Below, one piece after another: positions 14,302 through 25,785 of a stretch of DNA of 64,000 bases. A model generated the notes under the pieces. That model did no database searches. It had not been told where the DNA came from and was given only the letters and a program-made list of their open reading frames with translations. How positions within the stretch are numbered: position 1 is the stretch's first letter; every line of letters begins with the position of its first letter. The DNA is taken from NCBI RefSeq assembly GCF_033095805.1, contig NZ_CP109901.1:620001-684000 (forward strand), read 5' to 3'. The stretch is from Serratia sp. UGAL515B_01 (GTDB taxonomy: Bacteria; Pseudomonadota; Gammaproteobacteria; Enterobacterales; Enterobacteriaceae). The position numbers and the translations under genes were made by a program.

Positions 14302-14384
14302 TATTCGCCCTTGGGGAAAAAACCTTAAAATAACAGTCTGTTGATGGCAGATATTCTGCTGCAGCGTAAGAGATATTGAGAATC

Positions 14385-17096
14385 ATGTTAACTAAATTAT
14401 TGACCAAAGTTTTTGGTAGCAGTAACGATCGTACCCTGCGTCGCATGCGCAAAGTGGTTGAACAGATTAACAGTATGGAATCAGACATGGTAAAACTGTC
14501 TGATACCGAATTGCAGGCCAAAACCAACGAATTCCGCGAACGCCTGAAAAACGGTGAAGCATTGGAAAAACTTATCCCAGAAGCGTTTGCAGTGGTACGT
14601 GAGGCCAGCAAGCGAGTATTTGGCATGCGTCATTTCGACGTGCAACTGCTGGGTGGTATGGTGTTGAATAACCGTTGCATCGCGGAAATGCGTACCGGTG
14701 AAGGTAAAACGCTGACAGCAACCTTGCCTGCTTATCTGAATGCTTTGAGTGGCCGTGGTGTGCATGTTGTTACCGTCAACGATTATCTGGCGCAGCGTGA
14801 CGCTGAAAATAACCGCCCCTTGTTCGAGTTTCTTGGTCTGACGGTTGGCATTAACCTTCCTGGCATGCCCGCACCTGCTAAGCGTGCAGCTTATGCTGCC
14901 GATATTACTTACGGTACTAACAACGAATACGGTTTTGACTACTTACGAGACAATATGGCGTTCAGCCCTGAAGATCGGGTACAGCGCAAACTGCATTATG
15001 CGTTGGTGGACGAAGTTGACTCTATTCTGATCGACGAGGCGCGTACACCACTGATTATCTCTGGCCCTGCTGAAGACAGTTCAGAGATGTATATTCGTGT
15101 TAACAAGCTGATCCCTAATTTGATCCGTCAGGAAAAGGAAGACTCGGAAACCTTCCAAGGAGAGGGGCACTTCTCGGTTGATGAAAAAGCGCGTCAGGTT
15201 CATTTGACTGAGCGTGGTCTTGTCCTGATTGAGGAGATGCTGATGGAAGCCGGTATTATGAATGAAGAGGAATCTCTCTATTCACCGAGCAACATCATGC
15301 TGATGCACCATGTTACTGCTGCGCTGCGTGCCCATGTTCTGTTTACCCGTGACGTTGACTACATTGTAAAAGATGGCGAAGTCATCATTGTGGATGAACA
15401 CACAGGGCGTACAATGCAGGGGCGTCGTTGGTCTGATGGTTTGCACCAGGCCGTAGAAGCGAAAGAAGGCGTTAAGATCCAAAATGAGAACCAGACTCTA
15501 GCTTCGATAACCTTCCAGAACTATTTCCGTTTGTACGAGAAACTGGCTGGTATGACCGGAACAGCGGATACGGAAGCATTCGAATTCAGCTCGATTTATA
15601 AGCTGGATACCATTGTTGTACCGACCAACCGCCCTATGATCCGTAAAGATATGCCGGATCTGGTCTATATGACTGAAAGAGAGAAGATTGCCGCGATCAT
15701 AGAAGATATCCGCGAGCGGACGGCTAATGGTCAGCCGGTACTGGTAGGGACGATCTCAATCGAGAAATCAGAAGTGGTTTCCCGTGAGCTTAAGAAAGCC
15801 GGCATCGAGCACAAGGTTCTGAATGCTAAATTCCACGCTATGGAAGCAGATATCGTAGCGCAAGCCGGTCAGACAGGTGCGGTAACTATTGCGACGAACA
15901 TGGCTGGCCGCGGTACTGATATCATGTTGGGTGGCAGTTGGCAGGCTGAAATTGCCAATCTGGAAAATCCAACAGAAGAGCAGATTGCGGCGATTAAGGA
16001 GGCTTGGCAAATCCGTCATGATGCCGTATTAGCTGCGGGTGGTTTGCACATTATCGGTACTGAGCGCCATGAGTCACGCCGTATCGATAACCAGTTGCGT
16101 GGCCGTTCGGGCCGTCAGGGGGATGCGGGTTCCTCACGATTCTATCTGTCTATGGAAGATGCGTTGATGCGTATTTTCGCTTCGGATCGTGTATCTGGCA
16201 TGATGCGTAAGCTGGGCATGAAAGAAGGGGAAGCCATCGAACACCCGTGGGTGACCAAGGCTATCGCCAATGCGCAGCGTAAGGTCGAGAGCCGTAACTT
16301 CGATATTCGTAAGCAACTGCTGGAATATGATGACGTCGCCAATGACCAGCGTCGTGCGATCTATAGCCAGCGTAATGAACTGCTTGATGTTTCTGACGTG
16401 AGCGAAACGATAGCCAGCATTCGTGAAGACGTGTTCAAATCCACTATTGATAGCTATATTCCGCCACAGTCGCTTGAAGAGATGTGGGATGTCCAAGGGC
16501 TGGAAGAACGTCTGAAGAATGATTTTGATTTGGATATGCCGATCGCCCAATGGCTAGATAAAGAACCTGAGCTTCATGAAGAAACGCTGCGTGAGCGTAT
16601 TTTGGAAACAGCGAATACAGAATACCTGCGTAAGGAAGAAGTTGTCGGTGCAGATATGATGCGCAACTTCGAGAAAGGCGTGATGCTGCAAACACTGGAT
16701 TCCTTGTGGAAAGAGCACTTAGCGGCGATGGATTACCTGCGTCAAGGTATCCATCTACGCGGCTACGCGCAGAAAGATCCGAAACAAGAGTACAAGCGTG
16801 AGTCCTTTAACATGTTTGCCAACATGTTGGAATCATTGAAATATGAAGTGATCAGCGTGCTCAGTAAGGTGCAGGTGCGGATGCCTGAAGAAGTTGAGGC
16901 TTTGGAGCAACAGCGCCGTGAAGAAGCTGAACGTTTGGCTCGCTATCAACAACTGACCCATGAGGAAGAAAACGCATTGGCAATCACGGATCCAAACGTA
17001 CCAATAGTAGCCGAACGTAAAGTCGGTCGTAATGACCCTTGCCCATGCGGTTCTGGCAAAAAATACAAGCAGTGCCACGGTCGTTTACAAGACTAA
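14385..17096 (+). CDS. secA: preprotein translocase ATPase SecA
   Basis: Motor ATPase that drives preproteins through SecYEG. The start at ATG 14385 ([12 protein letters not shown]) gives 903 aa versus 901 in E. coli; an in-frame TTG at 14376 is not needed. Walker A M-R-T-G-E-G-K-T near residue 103, Walker B V-D-E-V-D-S, the helicase motif [10 protein letters not shown] and the C-terminal zinc finger [13 protein letters not shown] are intact. Translation is expected to depend on SecM stalling. Confidence 0.99.
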   Translation: MLTKLLTKVFGSSNDRTLRRMRKVVEQINSMESDMVKLSDTELQAKTNEFRERLKNGEALEKLIPEAFAVVREASKRVFGMRHFDVQLLGGMVLNNRCIAEMRTGEGKTLTATLPAYLNALSGRGVHVVTVNDYLAQRDAENNRPLFEFLGLTVGINLPGMPAPAKRAAYAADITYGTNNEYGFDYLRDNMAFSPEDRVQRKLHYALVDEVDSILIDEARTPLIISGPAEDSSEMYIRVNKLIPNLIRQEKEDSETFQGEGHFSVDEKARQVHLTERGLVLIEEMLMEAGIMNEEESLYSPSNIMLMHHVTAALRAHVLFTRDVDYIVKDGEVIIVDEHTGRTMQGRRWSDGLHQAVEAKEGVKIQNENQTLASITFQNYFRLYEKLAGMTGTADTEAFEFSSIYKLDTIVVPTNRPMIRKDMPDLVYMTEREKIAAIIEDIRERTANGQPVLVGTISIEKSEVVSRELKKAGIEHKVLNAKFHAMEADIVAQAGQTGAVTIATNMAGRGTDIMLGGSWQAEIANLENPTEEQIAAIKEAWQIRHDAVLAAGGLHIIGTERHESRRIDNQLRGRSGRQGDAGSSRFYLSMEDALMRIFASDRVSGMMRKLGMKEGEAIEHPWVTKAIANAQRKVESRNFDIRKQLLEYDDVANDQRRAIYSQRNELLDVSDVSETIASIREDVFKSTIDSYIPPQSLEEMWDVQGLEERLKNDFDLDMPIAQWLDKEPELHEETLRERILETANTEYLRKEEVVGADMMRNFEKGVMLQTLDSLWKEHLAAMDYLRQGIHLRGYAQKDPKQEYKRESFNMFANMLESLKYEVISVLSKVQVRMPEEVEALEQQRREEAERLARYQQLTHEEENALAITDPNVPIVAERKVGRNDPCPCGSGKKYKQCHGRLQD

Positions 17097-17123
17097 GTTG
17101 GATTACAGTGACTCATTAAATAT

Positions 17124-17150
17124 AAAGGCTCAGCTTGCTGAGCCTTTTTA
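17124..17150 (+). terminator. rho-independent terminator after secA
   Basis: Perfect 11-base arms AAAGGCTCAGC / GCTGAGCCTTT with a minimal loop, running into TTTTT, 27 bases after the secA stop. Separates secA from mutT. Confidence 0.85.
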
Positions 17151-17172
17151 ACGTAAAAGTCTGGAGAATGCG

Positions 17173-17577
17173 ATGAAACATTTAAACATCGCTGTTGGTA
17201 TTATCCGTAATTCTCAACAGGAAATTTTTATTACTCGCCGAGCTGTAGATTCTCACATGGCCGGTTTTTGGGAGTTTCCCGGCGGCAAGATTGAACTAGG
17301 TGAAACACCAGAACAGGCATTACGTCGTGAATTAACAGAAGAGACAGGGATCGTTGCTCACCATGTGCAGTTGCTTGAAATACTTGAGCACCGATTTAGC
17401 GATCGCGTCGTGACGTTGCATTTCTATCTTGCAGAAGATTGGGATGGAGAACCTTACGGTCGTGAAGGCCAACCAATACGTTGGGTTAAACAGATTGATC
17501 TGCGTGCTGAGGAGTTTCCTGAAGCTAATGCCAGAATAATTGAGTTGCTGGTCGCGCAGGCTGGCGTTGCGCAATAA
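17173..17577 (+). CDS. mutT: 8-oxo-dGTP diphosphatase MutT
   Basis: Nudix hydrolase that clears 8-oxo-dGTP from the nucleotide pool. 134 aa (E. coli 129). Full Nudix box G-x5-E-x7-R-E-x2-E-E-x-G from about residue 38 (G-K-I-E-L-G-E-T ... R-R-E-L-T-E-E-T-G-I), and the N-terminal G-F-W-E-F-P-G-G-K substrate loop. It follows secA, as in E. coli. Confidence 0.97.
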   Translation: MKHLNIAVGIIRNSQQEIFITRRAVDSHMAGFWEFPGGKIELGETPEQALRRELTEETGIVAHHVQLLEILEHRFSDRVVTLHFYLAEDWDGEPYGREGQPIRWVKQIDLRAEEFPEANARIIELLVAQAGVAQ

Positions 17578-17583
17578 CTTTAG

Positions 17584-17605
17584 GCCTGGAAATACCAGGC
17601 TATTA
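17584..17605. terminator. possible terminator between mutT and yacG
   Basis: Six-base stem GCCTGG/CCAGGC with a five-base loop 7 bases after the mutT stop, then TATTACT. Short and with a poor T-run. Confidence 0.4.
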
Positions 17606-17613
17606 CTCAGAGA

Positions 17614-17805
17614 TCAACGATCGTCTTCCTCACTCCAGTCCTCTGATTCTGAAAGATCGTTATTGCTTGGAATACGTTTCTCTTCATCGGCCCACTCGCC
17701 AAGGTCGATCAACTGGCAGCGTTTGCAGCAAAAGGGTCGGTAAGGGCTTATTTCTCCCCAAACTACGTCTTTGCTACAGGTTGGGCACTTTACTACGGTA
17801 ATCAT
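17614..17805 (-). CDS. yacG: DNA gyrase inhibitor YacG
   Basis: Small zinc protein that inhibits gyrase in E. coli. I start at [10 protein letters not shown] (17805), giving 63 aa like E. coli's 65, with AAGGAA 6-10 bases upstream; the frame is open further upstream but only through a dispersed repeat. Zinc ligands C-P-T-C and C-C-K-R-C, then the conserved I-D-L-G-E-W-A-x-E-E-K-R-I-P and acidic tail [12 protein letters not shown]. Confidence 0.95.
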   Translation of the reverse strand: MITVVKCPTCSKDVVWGEISPYRPFCCKRCQLIDLGEWADEEKRIPSNNDLSESEDWSEEDDR

Positions 17806-17827
17806 GTTGGATTCCTTCTTCTCCCCA

Positions 17828-17973
17828 ATATACTCGTCATACGTCAAGTTGCCTGTGTGTTGGCTGTGTTCAGTTACTCGGCCCAAGTCTGTATCTCATT
17901 CTTCTGGGGCAGGTGAGTAACTGTTCAAAAACGCATTGCATCTTTTCATACCACTCGAATTATTTAGAGTATA
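17828..17973. repeat. dispersed ~145-bp repeat, family 1 (copy a)
   Basis: Ends are inverted: ATACTCGTCATAC(G)TCAAGTTGC on the left and (A)CTCGAATTATTTAGAGTAT on the right, with a variable GC-richer middle containing GTTACTCGG...GGTGAGTAAC. Closely related copies occur at 28.0, 46.9, 52.4 and 57.3 kb. This one separates zapD from yacG, which are adjacent co-directional genes. Confidence 0.75.
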
Positions 17974-17992
17974 GATAAAGGGGTTTGTTGTA

Positions 17993-18745
17993 TTAACAGC
18001 AGGCTAGCTCAAATGTTAAACGTTCTGGCACCTTGCTATTTTCACTGTCTATTGGCATAAAACGGATCGCATAACGCGTTTTATGGCCTGAAATTTGCGG
18101 GTAAACCTGATAATCAAGATTAATATTCAAACGAAGTAAATCTGCACCTTCAGCATTATCCTGAAAAAATCCGTTTAGGCTGATCTGATTACGGAACTGT
18201 CCAGCCTGTCTTACCAAGGCGAGTACCATGGTGAGTGCTTGATTCAACGGCTCGAGCGTTTTCAGCCATGCTGCAACGTCGGTATCGCGTTCATGCTGTG
18301 AAACGTGCATCCACATATGCAGAGTGGGCAAGTCAAAGCTGCAGCAACCACCCGGAATACTCAGGCGCTGGCGTACCAGACCGATCAAACGATCCTCGCG
18401 CAGTGCCTGTCCCATGCGTGGTGCAGACATCAGAGAGGTTGTACACGCTTTCAACTGGCTGCGCAGTTGTTCGATCAACGCCATATCAACACCAGGCATT
18501 TCCGCCCATTGCAATAATTTCTGTTGTTGGCGCTCTAGCTCTTTTAATAATTCTGTGCGGACTTCGCCACGCTCAAGTACATCCAACAGGTCTGCAACGG
18601 TACGAAAAAAGGTGAGTGCGATAGCTGTTTCGTTCAGTGCCCTTTGGCCATGAAGCTGTTGAAGTAAAAACTCAATTCGCAGCCAGGTGCGCATTTTCTC
18701 ATTCAAAGGATGTTCAAAGAGAACAGTTGGTGAAGCGTCACTCAT
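17993..18745 (-). CDS. zapD: cell division protein ZapD
   Basis: Cross-links FtsZ protofilaments through the FtsZ C-terminal peptide. 250 aa (E. coli 247). Strong family segments: [18 protein letters not shown] at the N-terminus, [14 protein letters not shown] in the centre, and [18 protein letters not shown] near the end. It lies 6 bases after coaE in the same direction. Confidence 0.97.
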   Translation of the reverse strand: MSDASPTVLFEHPLNEKMRTWLRIEFLLQQLHGQRALNETAIALTFFRTVADLLDVLERGEVRTELLKELERQQQKLLQWAEMPGVDMALIEQLRSQLKACTTSLMSAPRMGQALREDRLIGLVRQRLSIPGGCCSFDLPTLHMWMHVSQHERDTDVAAWLKTLEPLNQALTMVLALVRQAGQFRNQISLNGFFQDNAEGADLLRLNINLDYQVYPQISGHKTRYAIRFMPIDSENSKVPERLTFELACC

Positions 18746-18751
18746 TCGGTA

Positions 18752-19366
18752 TTAATCCTGTCGGGTTGCTGATTTTGCCAGCTCAAGGTAACGTTGATGC
18801 AACGCGGCAACAGAAGGTCCAATCTCTTGTGCTGTGCCGCTATTGTCAATTACGTCGTCTGCAATGGCCAAGCGTTGTTCACGTGAGACCTGCGCAGACA
18901 AAATATTCAGTGCCTGCTGACGACTGATATTGTCGCGGGCTATTGTTCTGGTCAATTGCGTTTCGCAGTCGACGTCGATCACTAAAACACGGTCTGCACG
19001 ATCCTGTAGTCCATTTTCTACTAATAATGGGATAACCCATAGCACGTAAGGACTCTTGGCTTTGGCCAGTTGATTCTGTGTTTCCTGTTGAATCAATGGA
19101 TGCAACAATCGGTTTAGCCATGTTTTTTCGTCGGGATGACTGAAGATCCGTTGACGCAAGGCTGAACGGTTGAGTGAACCCTCTGGCAGCAACACGCCAT
19201 TCCCAAAATGTTGCACAATGGCCAATAACGCCGAGGTACCTGGTTCTACGACCTGGCGAGCGATCACATCGGCATCCACGATGGTCGTACCTAAGCGAGA
19301 AAAGGCATCCGCCACCGTTGACTTGCCGCTGCCGATACCGCCTGTTAATGCAACAATATAGGCCAT
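18752..19366 (-). CDS. coaE: dephospho-CoA kinase CoaE
   Basis: Phosphorylates dephospho-CoA, the last step of coenzyme A synthesis. 204 aa. P-loop G-G-I-G-S-G-K-S-T at residues 9-17, D-A-D-V-I-A-R near residue 32, and the C-terminal I-D-N-S-G-T motif. First gene of the coaE-zapD-yacG minus-strand group. Confidence 0.98.
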   Translation of the reverse strand: MAYIVALTGGIGSGKSTVADAFSRLGTTIVDADVIARQVVEPGTSALLAIVQHFGNGVLLPEGSLNRSALRQRIFSHPDEKTWLNRLLHPLIQQETQNQLAKAKSPYVLWVIPLLVENGLQDRADRVLVIDVDCETQLTRTIARDNISRQQALNILSAQVSREQRLAIADDVIDNSGTAQEIGPSVAALHQRYLELAKSATRQD

Positions 19367-19823
19367 GGTGTATGGGTCCTGATATCACAAAATAACCAAG
19401 TCACAAAGCGCTTGCATGCAAGTGTAGTCAAGAGATACGGCCTAGGCTTCTCTGAATGAGGGTACAAAGAAAATGAGGCAGAAATCACACTTTATTAACG
19501 TAAGTAAATTTGTGGGATTGTAGCCTAAATAATCGCGAAATCGCAGTCTTGCCGAGTAATTATTAGTGCGTATGATAACGTCACTGGAACTGGCATCTAT
19601 CTACCCATTGCCTTCGAGCTGAAGTATAGGCTATCGGGCCTCCTCCTTGGGACTATCACAAGCCGTTTTCAAATCAGTTTTCGATAGATTGTTTCCTCAG
19701 CGCGTTAACGGGGAAAACGCTAGAAGATGGGTGACTGTTTGGCTGTAGCTTGAGCAATAGAAGGTGTATAGGTTCGAATTACTCCCCTGCGATCCGTCGC
19801 CAAAAACCAGGAAATCATGAGTC
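19367..19823 (+). promoter_or_regulatory. coaE-guaC divergent intergenic region with guaC promoter
   Basis: 457 bases without a gene between divergent coaE and guaC. A sigma70-like pair TTGCCG (19549-19554) and TATGAT (19571-19576), 16 bases apart, would give guaC an untranslated leader of about 240 bases. AGGA sits about 12 bases before the guaC ATG. I see no coding remnant. Confidence 0.4.
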
Positions 19824-20867
19824 ATGCGTATTGAAGAAGATTTGAAGTTGGGCTTTAAAGATGTGTTGATCCGCCCGAAACGCTCCACGTTGAAAAGCCG
19901 TTCAGAAGTTGAATTGGCCCGCCAGTTTACCTTTAAACACTCTGGATGGAACTGGTCCGGAGTGCCTGTTATTGCTGCTAACATGGACACTGTGGGCACC
20001 TTCCGCATGGCTGAGGCACTGGCCTCTTTCGATGTTCTCACTGCTGTCCACAAACACTATACCGTTGAGCAGTGGGCTGAGTTTGTCCAGCGTGCGCCCG
20101 AATCCACCTTGCGTAACGTGATGGTTTCTACGGGTACTTCTGATGTGGACTTTGTCAAGATGCAGCAAATCCTGGCACTTTCCACGTCACTGAAATTCAT
20201 CTGCATTGACGTTGCGAACGGTTACTCAGAACACTTTGTCGCCTTCCTGAAAAAAGCCCGAGAAGCTTGCCCACATCACGTGATTTGCGCGGGTAACGTG
20301 GTGACCGGTGAAATGGTCGAAGAATTGGTACTGTCGGGTGCAGATATTGTCAAAGTGGGTATCGGTCCTGGTTCGGTGTGCACTACGCGAGTAAAAACCG
20401 GGGTGGGTTACCCGCAGCTTTCTGCGGTAATCGAATGCGCTGATGCCGCACATGGCCTCGGTGGGCAGATTGTCAGCGATGGTGGCTGCTCAGTACCGGG
20501 GGATGTTGCCAAAGCATTCGGTGGCGGTGCGGATTTTGTCATGTTGGGAGGGATGCTGGCAGGACACGATGAATGTGAAGGCACGATAGTTGAAGAGAAC
20601 GGCGAGAAGTTTATGCTGTTCTACGGCATGAGTTCAGAATCTGCTATGAAGCGTCACGTAGGCGGCGTTGCAGGTTATCGTGCAGCAGAAGGTAAAACCG
20701 TTAAGCTGCCACTGCGTGGTGAAGTTGAATTTACCGTGCGTGATATTCTTGGTGGCCTGCGTTCTGCCTGTACCTATGTGGGTGCAGAGCGTCTGAAAGA
20801 GTTAACTAAGCGGACTACGTTCATCCGAGTGGCAGAGCAGGAAAATCGTGTTTTTGGCAGTAAATAA
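19824..20867 (+). CDS. guaC: GMP reductase GuaC
   Basis: NADPH-dependent reductive deamination of GMP to IMP. 347 aa, the E. coli length. TIM-barrel enzyme with catalytic Cys in G-P-G-S-V-C-T-T-R near residue 186, the S-D-G-G-C phosphate loop and M-L-G-G-M-L-A-G. In E. coli the next genes are hofC-hofB-ppdD; here frsA follows instead. Confidence 0.98.
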   Translation: MRIEEDLKLGFKDVLIRPKRSTLKSRSEVELARQFTFKHSGWNWSGVPVIAANMDTVGTFRMAEALASFDVLTAVHKHYTVEQWAEFVQRAPESTLRNVMVSTGTSDVDFVKMQQILALSTSLKFICIDVANGYSEHFVAFLKKAREACPHHVICAGNVVTGEMVEELVLSGADIVKVGIGPGSVCTTRVKTGVGYPQLSAVIECADAAHGLGGQIVSDGGCSVPGDVAKAFGGGADFVMLGGMLAGHDECEGTIVEENGEKFMLFYGMSSESAMKRHVGGVAGYRAAEGKTVKLPLRGEVEFTVRDILGGLRSACTYVGAERLKELTKRTTFIRVAEQENRVFGSK

Positions 20868-20905
20868 CAGATGCTAATCATGGCCTGTTAATGTCGTGTT
20901 TTAAC

Positions 20906-20935
20906 CGCCCCTGCCTTGATGGCAGTGGGCGTTTT
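20906..20935 (+). terminator. terminator after guaC
   Basis: Stem CGCCC-CTGCC / GGCAG-TGGGCG with one bulge and a five-base loop, followed by TTTT, 38 bases after the guaC stop. Confidence 0.75.
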
Positions 20936-21163
20936 GTCATAAGCACTCTCAGACCTCATGCAGAATCGCTTCTTGATAAATGAGGTTATCCCCACGTTAC
21001 GTCAAGATGCTGATGGGCTGCAAAAATGAACCTGATTTCGTCATATTCTGTAAATTGTCCGCATTCTTCGAGGGTAATTTTGGTGTCTTGTACCTGAGTT
21101 GGGTTACACTATCTTCAGGCTGTTTCAGGCCTTTCTGCAAGATCCTTGGAGGCTGTTGTTACC

Positions 21164-22414
21164 ATGGCACAAGCCAACCTTTCCGAAACACTATTTAAGC
21201 CCTCATTCAAGCATGTTGAAACTTCAACGCTGGTGTCGCGTGTACACCACGCGGTTGGTTCAGACATGCATTCTGCGTTGGAGGGGACCAGCGATAGTCA
21301 TTGGTACCGCATGCTCAACCATTTGTTGTGGACATGGCGGGGTGTTGATCCACTGGAAATAAGCGAGGTGTTGGCACGTATCGCAGCCTCTAATGCTGAA
21401 CACAGTGATGATCATTTGTTGGACACCGTGGTGGGTTACCGCAATGGCAACTGGATTTACGAATGGGTGCGGCAGGGAGTGGAGTGGCAGCAACGAGCTC
21501 AAGGGCAGGAAGATCCTCTATTGGGGGGGCAGTATTGGCTGAATGCTGCCAATTTATATAGCATTGCCGGTTATCCTCACCTGAGAGGGGACGAACTGGC
21601 CGAACAGGCTGAAATGCTCTCCAATCGTGCCTATGAAGAAGCGGCGCTTTTGTTGCCATATCAGCTAAAAGAGCTGGAATTTCCGATCGAAGGTGGTAGC
21701 CCGATCGCCGGTTTCCTGCACATGCCCTATAGCACTCAGGCACCCTATCCAACGGTATTGATGTGCGGCAGCCTTGATACACTACAGACTGATTATCACC
21801 GCCTATTCCGGGATTATCTTGCCCCGCATGGCATAGCGATGCTGACAATGGATATGCCCTCTATTGGTTCATCTTCCAAATGGAAATTGACGCAAGACAC
21901 CAGTTTCCTGCACCAACAGGTGCTGGCACAACTCCCTTCTGTACCCTGGATTGACCATACGCGAGTCTGCGCATTTGGTTTCCGTTTTGGTGCCAATGTT
22001 GCCGTCAGGTTAGCTTATTTGGAGCCGAATCGCCTGCGTGGGGTCGCTTGTGTTGGCCCCGTGATACACAGCTTGTTGTGTGATACTAAACGTCAAGGCC
22101 GCCTTGTTCCCGATATGTATATGGATGTGTTGGCTAGCCGCATGGGCATGGCCAATGCCTCTGATAACGTTTTGAAAACTGAGTTGAACAGCTACTCTCT
22201 AAAAAATCAGGGGTTATTGGGTCGCCGCTGTTCAACTCCAATGTTATCAGCGTACTGGGAAGGGGATCCGTTGAGTCCGAAGGAAGAGTCGCAGTTGATC
22301 GTTTATTCTTCATCAAACGGTAAGTTGATTTCTATCCCGCGTACACCTGTTTATCAGAGTTTTCACCAATCCTTACTGCAAATCTGTGATTGGCTTAGAG
22401 ATAAAATGCGGTAA
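21164..22414 (+). CDS. frsA: FrsA (YafA) alpha/beta-hydrolase-fold protein
   Basis: Fermentation-respiration switch protein described in E. coli and Vibrio, reported to bind EIIA-Glc; its enzymatic activity is debated. 416 aa from ATG 21164 ([13 protein letters not shown]), matching the E. coli N-terminus, with GGAGG about 11 bases upstream. Alpha/beta-hydrolase core with [12 protein letters not shown] and the nucleophile-elbow-like [11 protein letters not shown]. It leads the frsA-crl-proB-proA group. Confidence 0.95.
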   Translation: MAQANLSETLFKPSFKHVETSTLVSRVHHAVGSDMHSALEGTSDSHWYRMLNHLLWTWRGVDPLEISEVLARIAASNAEHSDDHLLDTVVGYRNGNWIYEWVRQGVEWQQRAQGQEDPLLGGQYWLNAANLYSIAGYPHLRGDELAEQAEMLSNRAYEEAALLLPYQLKELEFPIEGGSPIAGFLHMPYSTQAPYPTVLMCGSLDTLQTDYHRLFRDYLAPHGIAMLTMDMPSIGSSSKWKLTQDTSFLHQQVLAQLPSVPWIDHTRVCAFGFRFGANVAVRLAYLEPNRLRGVACVGPVIHSLLCDTKRQGRLVPDMYMDVLASRMGMANASDNVLKTELNSYSLKNQGLLGRRCSTPMLSAYWEGDPLSPKEESQLIVYSSSNGKLISIPRTPVYQSFHQSLLQICDWLRDKMR

Positions 22415-22513
22415 TCAGTTGCTAATTTTCAGTAGTTTGCTAAAAAGAATAAATTATACCTGATGTCTCCCGCAGCTTGAAGGGAGGCAGGTATACAATC
22501 AGGAGGTTGAAGA

Positions 22514-22915
22514 ATGGCGTTACCGAGTGGCCACCCAAAAAGCCGTCTAATGAAGTGTTTTGCTAGCCTAGGGCCTTATCTGCGAGAAGGACAATGTGAG
22601 AATGACCGCTTTTTCTTTGATTGTTTAGCGGTTTGCGTCAATGTAAAACCAACGCCGGAAAAACGTGAATTCTGGGGATGGTGGCTCGAATTACAAGCTG
22701 ATGGTTCTCGCTTTATTTATTCTTATCATTTTGGCATTTTCGATAAGGAAGGGCGTTGGAAATCGGAAAAGATCAAAAGTGAAGAAGTAAAGGAAAAACT
22801 GGAAACTACGCTACGTGATTTCCATCGCCGTTTGGGCGAACTGCTGGCTACTATGGAGTTGCAATTGGATCCAGCGGACGATTTTGATGATCAACCGATA
22901 AAACTCTTCGCTTAA
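22514..22915 (+). CDS. crl: sigma-S-binding activator Crl
   Basis: Binds RpoS and favours RpoS holoenzyme assembly. 133 aa as in E. coli. Hallmarks: [31 protein letters not shown] and the C-terminal P-A-D-D-F-D-D. AGGAGG lies about 9 bases before the ATG. Confidence 0.97.
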   Translation: MALPSGHPKSRLMKCFASLGPYLREGQCENDRFFFDCLAVCVNVKPTPEKREFWGWWLELQADGSRFIYSYHFGIFDKEGRWKSEKIKSEEVKEKLETTLRDFHRRLGELLATMELQLDPADDFDDQPIKLFA

Positions 22916-22945
22916 ATCATTTTCACTTCAGAAATTCCGTTTAAA

Positions 22946-22973
22946 TCGCGTTGTGCCTGTTGGCATAACGCGA
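22946..22973 (+). terminator. hairpin after crl
   Basis: Stem with 12-base arms TCGCGTTGTGCC / GGCATAACGCGA (one G-T pair) and a TGTT loop, 30 bases after crl and 56 bases before proB. Only a weak T-run follows; terminator or proB leader structure. Confidence 0.5.
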
Positions 22974-23029
22974 CTCTCCTGTTACAAAGTTCTTTGCAAT
23001 TATTTCTTATTCCAATGGAAGAGACAGAT

Positions 23030-24133
23030 ATGAAAGGCAGCCAGACATTGGTTGTGAAATTGGGCACGAGTGTGTTGACCGGTGGATCGCTGCGTCTGAA
23101 CCGTGCCCATATAGTTGAATTAGTACGCCAATGTGCACAGCAACATGCTGCGGGTCACCGCATTGTTATTGTGACTTCTGGGGCGATTGCCGCTGGGCGC
23201 GAACATTTGGGTTATCCAGAATTACCTGCCACAATAGCCTCTAAGCAGTTGCTGGCGGCTGTTGGGCAGAGCCGTCTGATCCAACTCTGGGAGCAGTTTT
23301 TTTCTATCTACGGCATCCATATTGGGCAGATGCTGCTCACTCGCGCAGATTTGGAGGATCGTGAAAGATTTCTCAATGCGCGTGACACGATGAGTGCATT
23401 ACTTGATAACCGCATAGTACCGGTGATCAATGAAAACGACGCCGTAGCTACGGCAGAAATCAAGGTTGGCGATAACGATAATCTATCGGCACTGGCTGCT
23501 ATTCTGGCGGGAGCAGATAAACTGCTGTTGTTGACCGATCAGCAAGGGCTATACACCGCCGATCCACGAAGTAATCCTGCAGCAGAATTGATCCGTGAAG
23601 TTCACAGTATTGACGATGCATTGCGTGCGATTGCAGGCGATAGCGTATCTGGCCTTGGCACCGGTGGTATGGGCACCAAATTGCAGGCAGCGGACGTAGC
23701 CCGCCGCGCAGGGATTGACGTGATTATCGCTGCTGGCAACCAGCCTGGTGTAGTTGCTGAAGTCATTAAAGGTAATCCGGTGGGGACCCGTTTTCACGCG
23801 GAGGAAACCCCGCTGGAGAACCGCAAGCGCTGGATTTTTGGAGCCCCACCTGCAGGAGAAGTCACCATTGATGATGGCGCAGTGGAAGCAATGATGTCCC
23901 GTGGCAGCTCACTACTGCCGAAGGGGATACATGAGGTCAGAGGTGATTTCTCTCGCGGCGAAGTTATTCGCATCTGCAACCTGGCGGGCCGTGATTTAGC
24001 ACATGGTGTTAGCCGCTACAATAGTGATGCAATGCGTATGATTGCCGGCCACCACTCGCAGGAAATCAGCGAAATTCTGGGTTATGAATACGGCCCGGTA
24101 GCCGTGCACCGTGACGATATGATCGTCAGTTAA
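23030..24133 (+). CDS. proB: glutamate 5-kinase ProB
   Basis: First step of proline synthesis, feedback-inhibited by proline. I start at ATG 23030 ([10 protein letters not shown]), giving 367 aa as in E. coli, preceded by GGAAGAG; an in-frame start at 22994 is unlikely. Amino-acid-kinase domain ([26 protein letters not shown]) followed by a C-terminal PUA domain (residues ~275-367). Confidence 0.98.
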   Translation: MKGSQTLVVKLGTSVLTGGSLRLNRAHIVELVRQCAQQHAAGHRIVIVTSGAIAAGREHLGYPELPATIASKQLLAAVGQSRLIQLWEQFFSIYGIHIGQMLLTRADLEDRERFLNARDTMSALLDNRIVPVINENDAVATAEIKVGDNDNLSALAAILAGADKLLLLTDQQGLYTADPRSNPAAELIREVHSIDDALRAIAGDSVSGLGTGGMGTKLQAADVARRAGIDVIIAAGNQPGVVAEVIKGNPVGTRFHAEETPLENRKRWIFGAPPAGEVTIDDGAVEAMMSRGSSLLPKGIHEVRGDFSRGEVIRICNLAGRDLAHGVSRYNSDAMRMIAGHHSQEISEILGYEYGPVAVHRDDMIVS

Positions 24134-24147
24134 GGAGTGAACTGAAC

Positions 24148-25401
24148 ATGCTTGAGCAGATGGGGAAGGCAGCCAAACACGCCTCTTGGCAATTGGCGGT
24201 ACTGAACACAGCGAAAAAAAACCAAGTGTTGGCAATGATAGCCGACAAACTGGAGGCCAACAGTGAAGAGATTCTGCTGGCGAATGAGCAGGATATGGTG
24301 CAGGCACGTGCACTGGGGATGAGTGAAGCCTTGCTGGATCGTCTGCTGTTAACCCCCGCACGCTTGGCCGCGATTGCTAACGACGTGCGCCAGGTGTGTA
24401 GTTTGAGTGACCCGGTAGGCCGTGTATTGGACGGTGATTTCCTGGATAGTGGTCTTAAGTTAGAGCGCCGTCGTGTGCCGCTCGGCGTGATCGGAGTGAT
24501 CTATGAAGCCCGCCCCAATGTGACTATCGACGTCGCGAGCTTGTGCCTGAAAACCGGTAATGCGGTGATCTTGCGTGGGGGAAAAGAGACGCACCATACC
24601 AACCAGGCCACGGTAAAAGTGATCCAGCAAGCGTTGGAACAATGTGGCTTACCTGCTGCTGCGGTACAGGCGATTGAAAGCCCGGATCGTGCTTTGGTGA
24701 ATGAATTATTACGTATGGATCGCTACGTTGACATGCTTATCCCTCGTGGTGGTGCTGGTTTGCATAAGCTGTGCCGGGAACAATCGACTATTCCGGTTAT
24801 CACTGGTGGGATCGGCGTTTGTCATATCTATGTGGATGAAAGTGCGGATTACGACAAAGCATTGGCCATTATCGAGAACGCCAAGATCCAGCGCCCAAGT
24901 GCCTGTAACTCAGTAGAGACTCTGTTGGTCAACCGCGCAATCGCCAATAGCTTCCTGCCTGTGCTGAGTGTGCGTATGGCTGATGCAGGTGTTACATTAC
25001 ACGCTAGTGATAACGCGATGCCGTTGTTGCAGCAAGGGCCTGCAAAAGTAGTCGCAGTTGAAGCAGAGGATTATGAAGACGAGTGGCTTTCAAGGGATCT
25101 GAACGTCACGCTGGTGGATGGCATCGATCAGGCTATTGAACATATTCGTGAACATGGCACCAGCCATTCTGATGCGATTCTAACGCGCTCCTTGAGCCAA
25201 GCTGAGTATTTTGTCCGCGCGGTGGATTCTGCAGCGGTGTATGTCAACGCGAGCACTCGCTTTACCGACGGTGGGCAGTTTGGTCTGGGTGCCGAAGTTG
25301 CTGTTAGTACCCAGAAACTTCATGCGCGTGGCCCGATGGGCTTAGATGCCTTGACCACCTATAAATGGATTGGTTACGGCGACGATCTGGTCCGCAGCTA
25401 A
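24148..25401 (+). CDS. proA: glutamate-5-semialdehyde dehydrogenase ProA
   Basis: Reduces glutamyl phosphate to the semialdehyde, second step of proline synthesis, in complex with ProB. 417 aa. Catalytic Cys in [11 protein letters not shown] near residue 255, plus [18 protein letters not shown] and [12 protein letters not shown]. It lies 14 bases after proB. Confidence 0.98.
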   Translation: MLEQMGKAAKHASWQLAVLNTAKKNQVLAMIADKLEANSEEILLANEQDMVQARALGMSEALLDRLLLTPARLAAIANDVRQVCSLSDPVGRVLDGDFLDSGLKLERRRVPLGVIGVIYEARPNVTIDVASLCLKTGNAVILRGGKETHHTNQATVKVIQQALEQCGLPAAAVQAIESPDRALVNELLRMDRYVDMLIPRGGAGLHKLCREQSTIPVITGGIGVCHIYVDESADYDKALAIIENAKIQRPSACNSVETLLVNRAIANSFLPVLSVRMADAGVTLHASDNAMPLLQQGPAKVVAVEAEDYEDEWLSRDLNVTLVDGIDQAIEHIREHGTSHSDAILTRSLSQAEYFVRAVDSAAVYVNASTRFTDGGQFGLGAEVAVSTQKLHARGPMGLDALTTYKWIGYGDDLVRS

Positions 25402-25414
25402 AACCCTGGTTACC

Positions 25415-25441
25415 GAAGATAGAGTAGGGCGCTCTATCTTC
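25415..25441 (+). other. 10-bp hairpin after proA
   Basis: Perfect arms GAAGATAGAG / CTCTATCTTC around a 7-base loop, extended by GGTT...AACC outside. Twelve bases after the proA stop, but without a T-tract. Confidence 0.5.
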
Positions 25442-25501
25442 GAGGGAACCATTCGTATTGTATAAAGATGATGAAAGATTCAGCAGGTGGCACGCTACCT
25501 A

Positions 25502-25530
25502 TTGACTCACAATTTACTTTTGCCTAATTT
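25502..25530 (+). promoter_or_regulatory. predicted tRNA-Thr promoter
   Basis: TTGACT at 25502-25507 and TAATTT at 25525-25530 with exact 17-base spacing, ending about 40 bases before the tRNA. Confidence 0.6.
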
Positions 25531-25569
25531 GTGCAGCGTACCGTATCTTTATCCACATCAATGTTAATT

Positions 25570-25648
25570 GCCGATATAGCTCAGTAGGTAGAGCAGCGCA
25601 CTCGTAACGCGAAGGTCGTAGGTTCGATTCCTATTATCTCATTCACCA
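25570..25648 (+). pseudogene. thrW: tRNA-Thr(CGU), thrW-like, with damaged acceptor stem
   Basis: Same position (downstream of proA) and nearly the same sequence as E. coli thrW. The 5' acceptor strand GCCGATA, D arm, anticodon arm with CGT, and T arm with TTCGATT are intact. The 3' acceptor strand should read TATCGGC before ACCA; here TATC is followed by TCATTC before ACCA, so the outermost pairs are lost. The damage is where a tRNA-targeting integrase would cross over. Probably non-functional or poorly functional. Confidence 0.8.
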
Positions 25649-25785
25649 ACGTCTACTAAAGTCTACCAAAACCCCTTATACTGCCTGTCTTAGCGCAACG
25701 CATACTATCCCTACGTCTACTGATATACCCCAAAATCTACAGGTAAGTGGGGGTATGTTCTGTTGTGTTTAATTGTGGCACCCCA

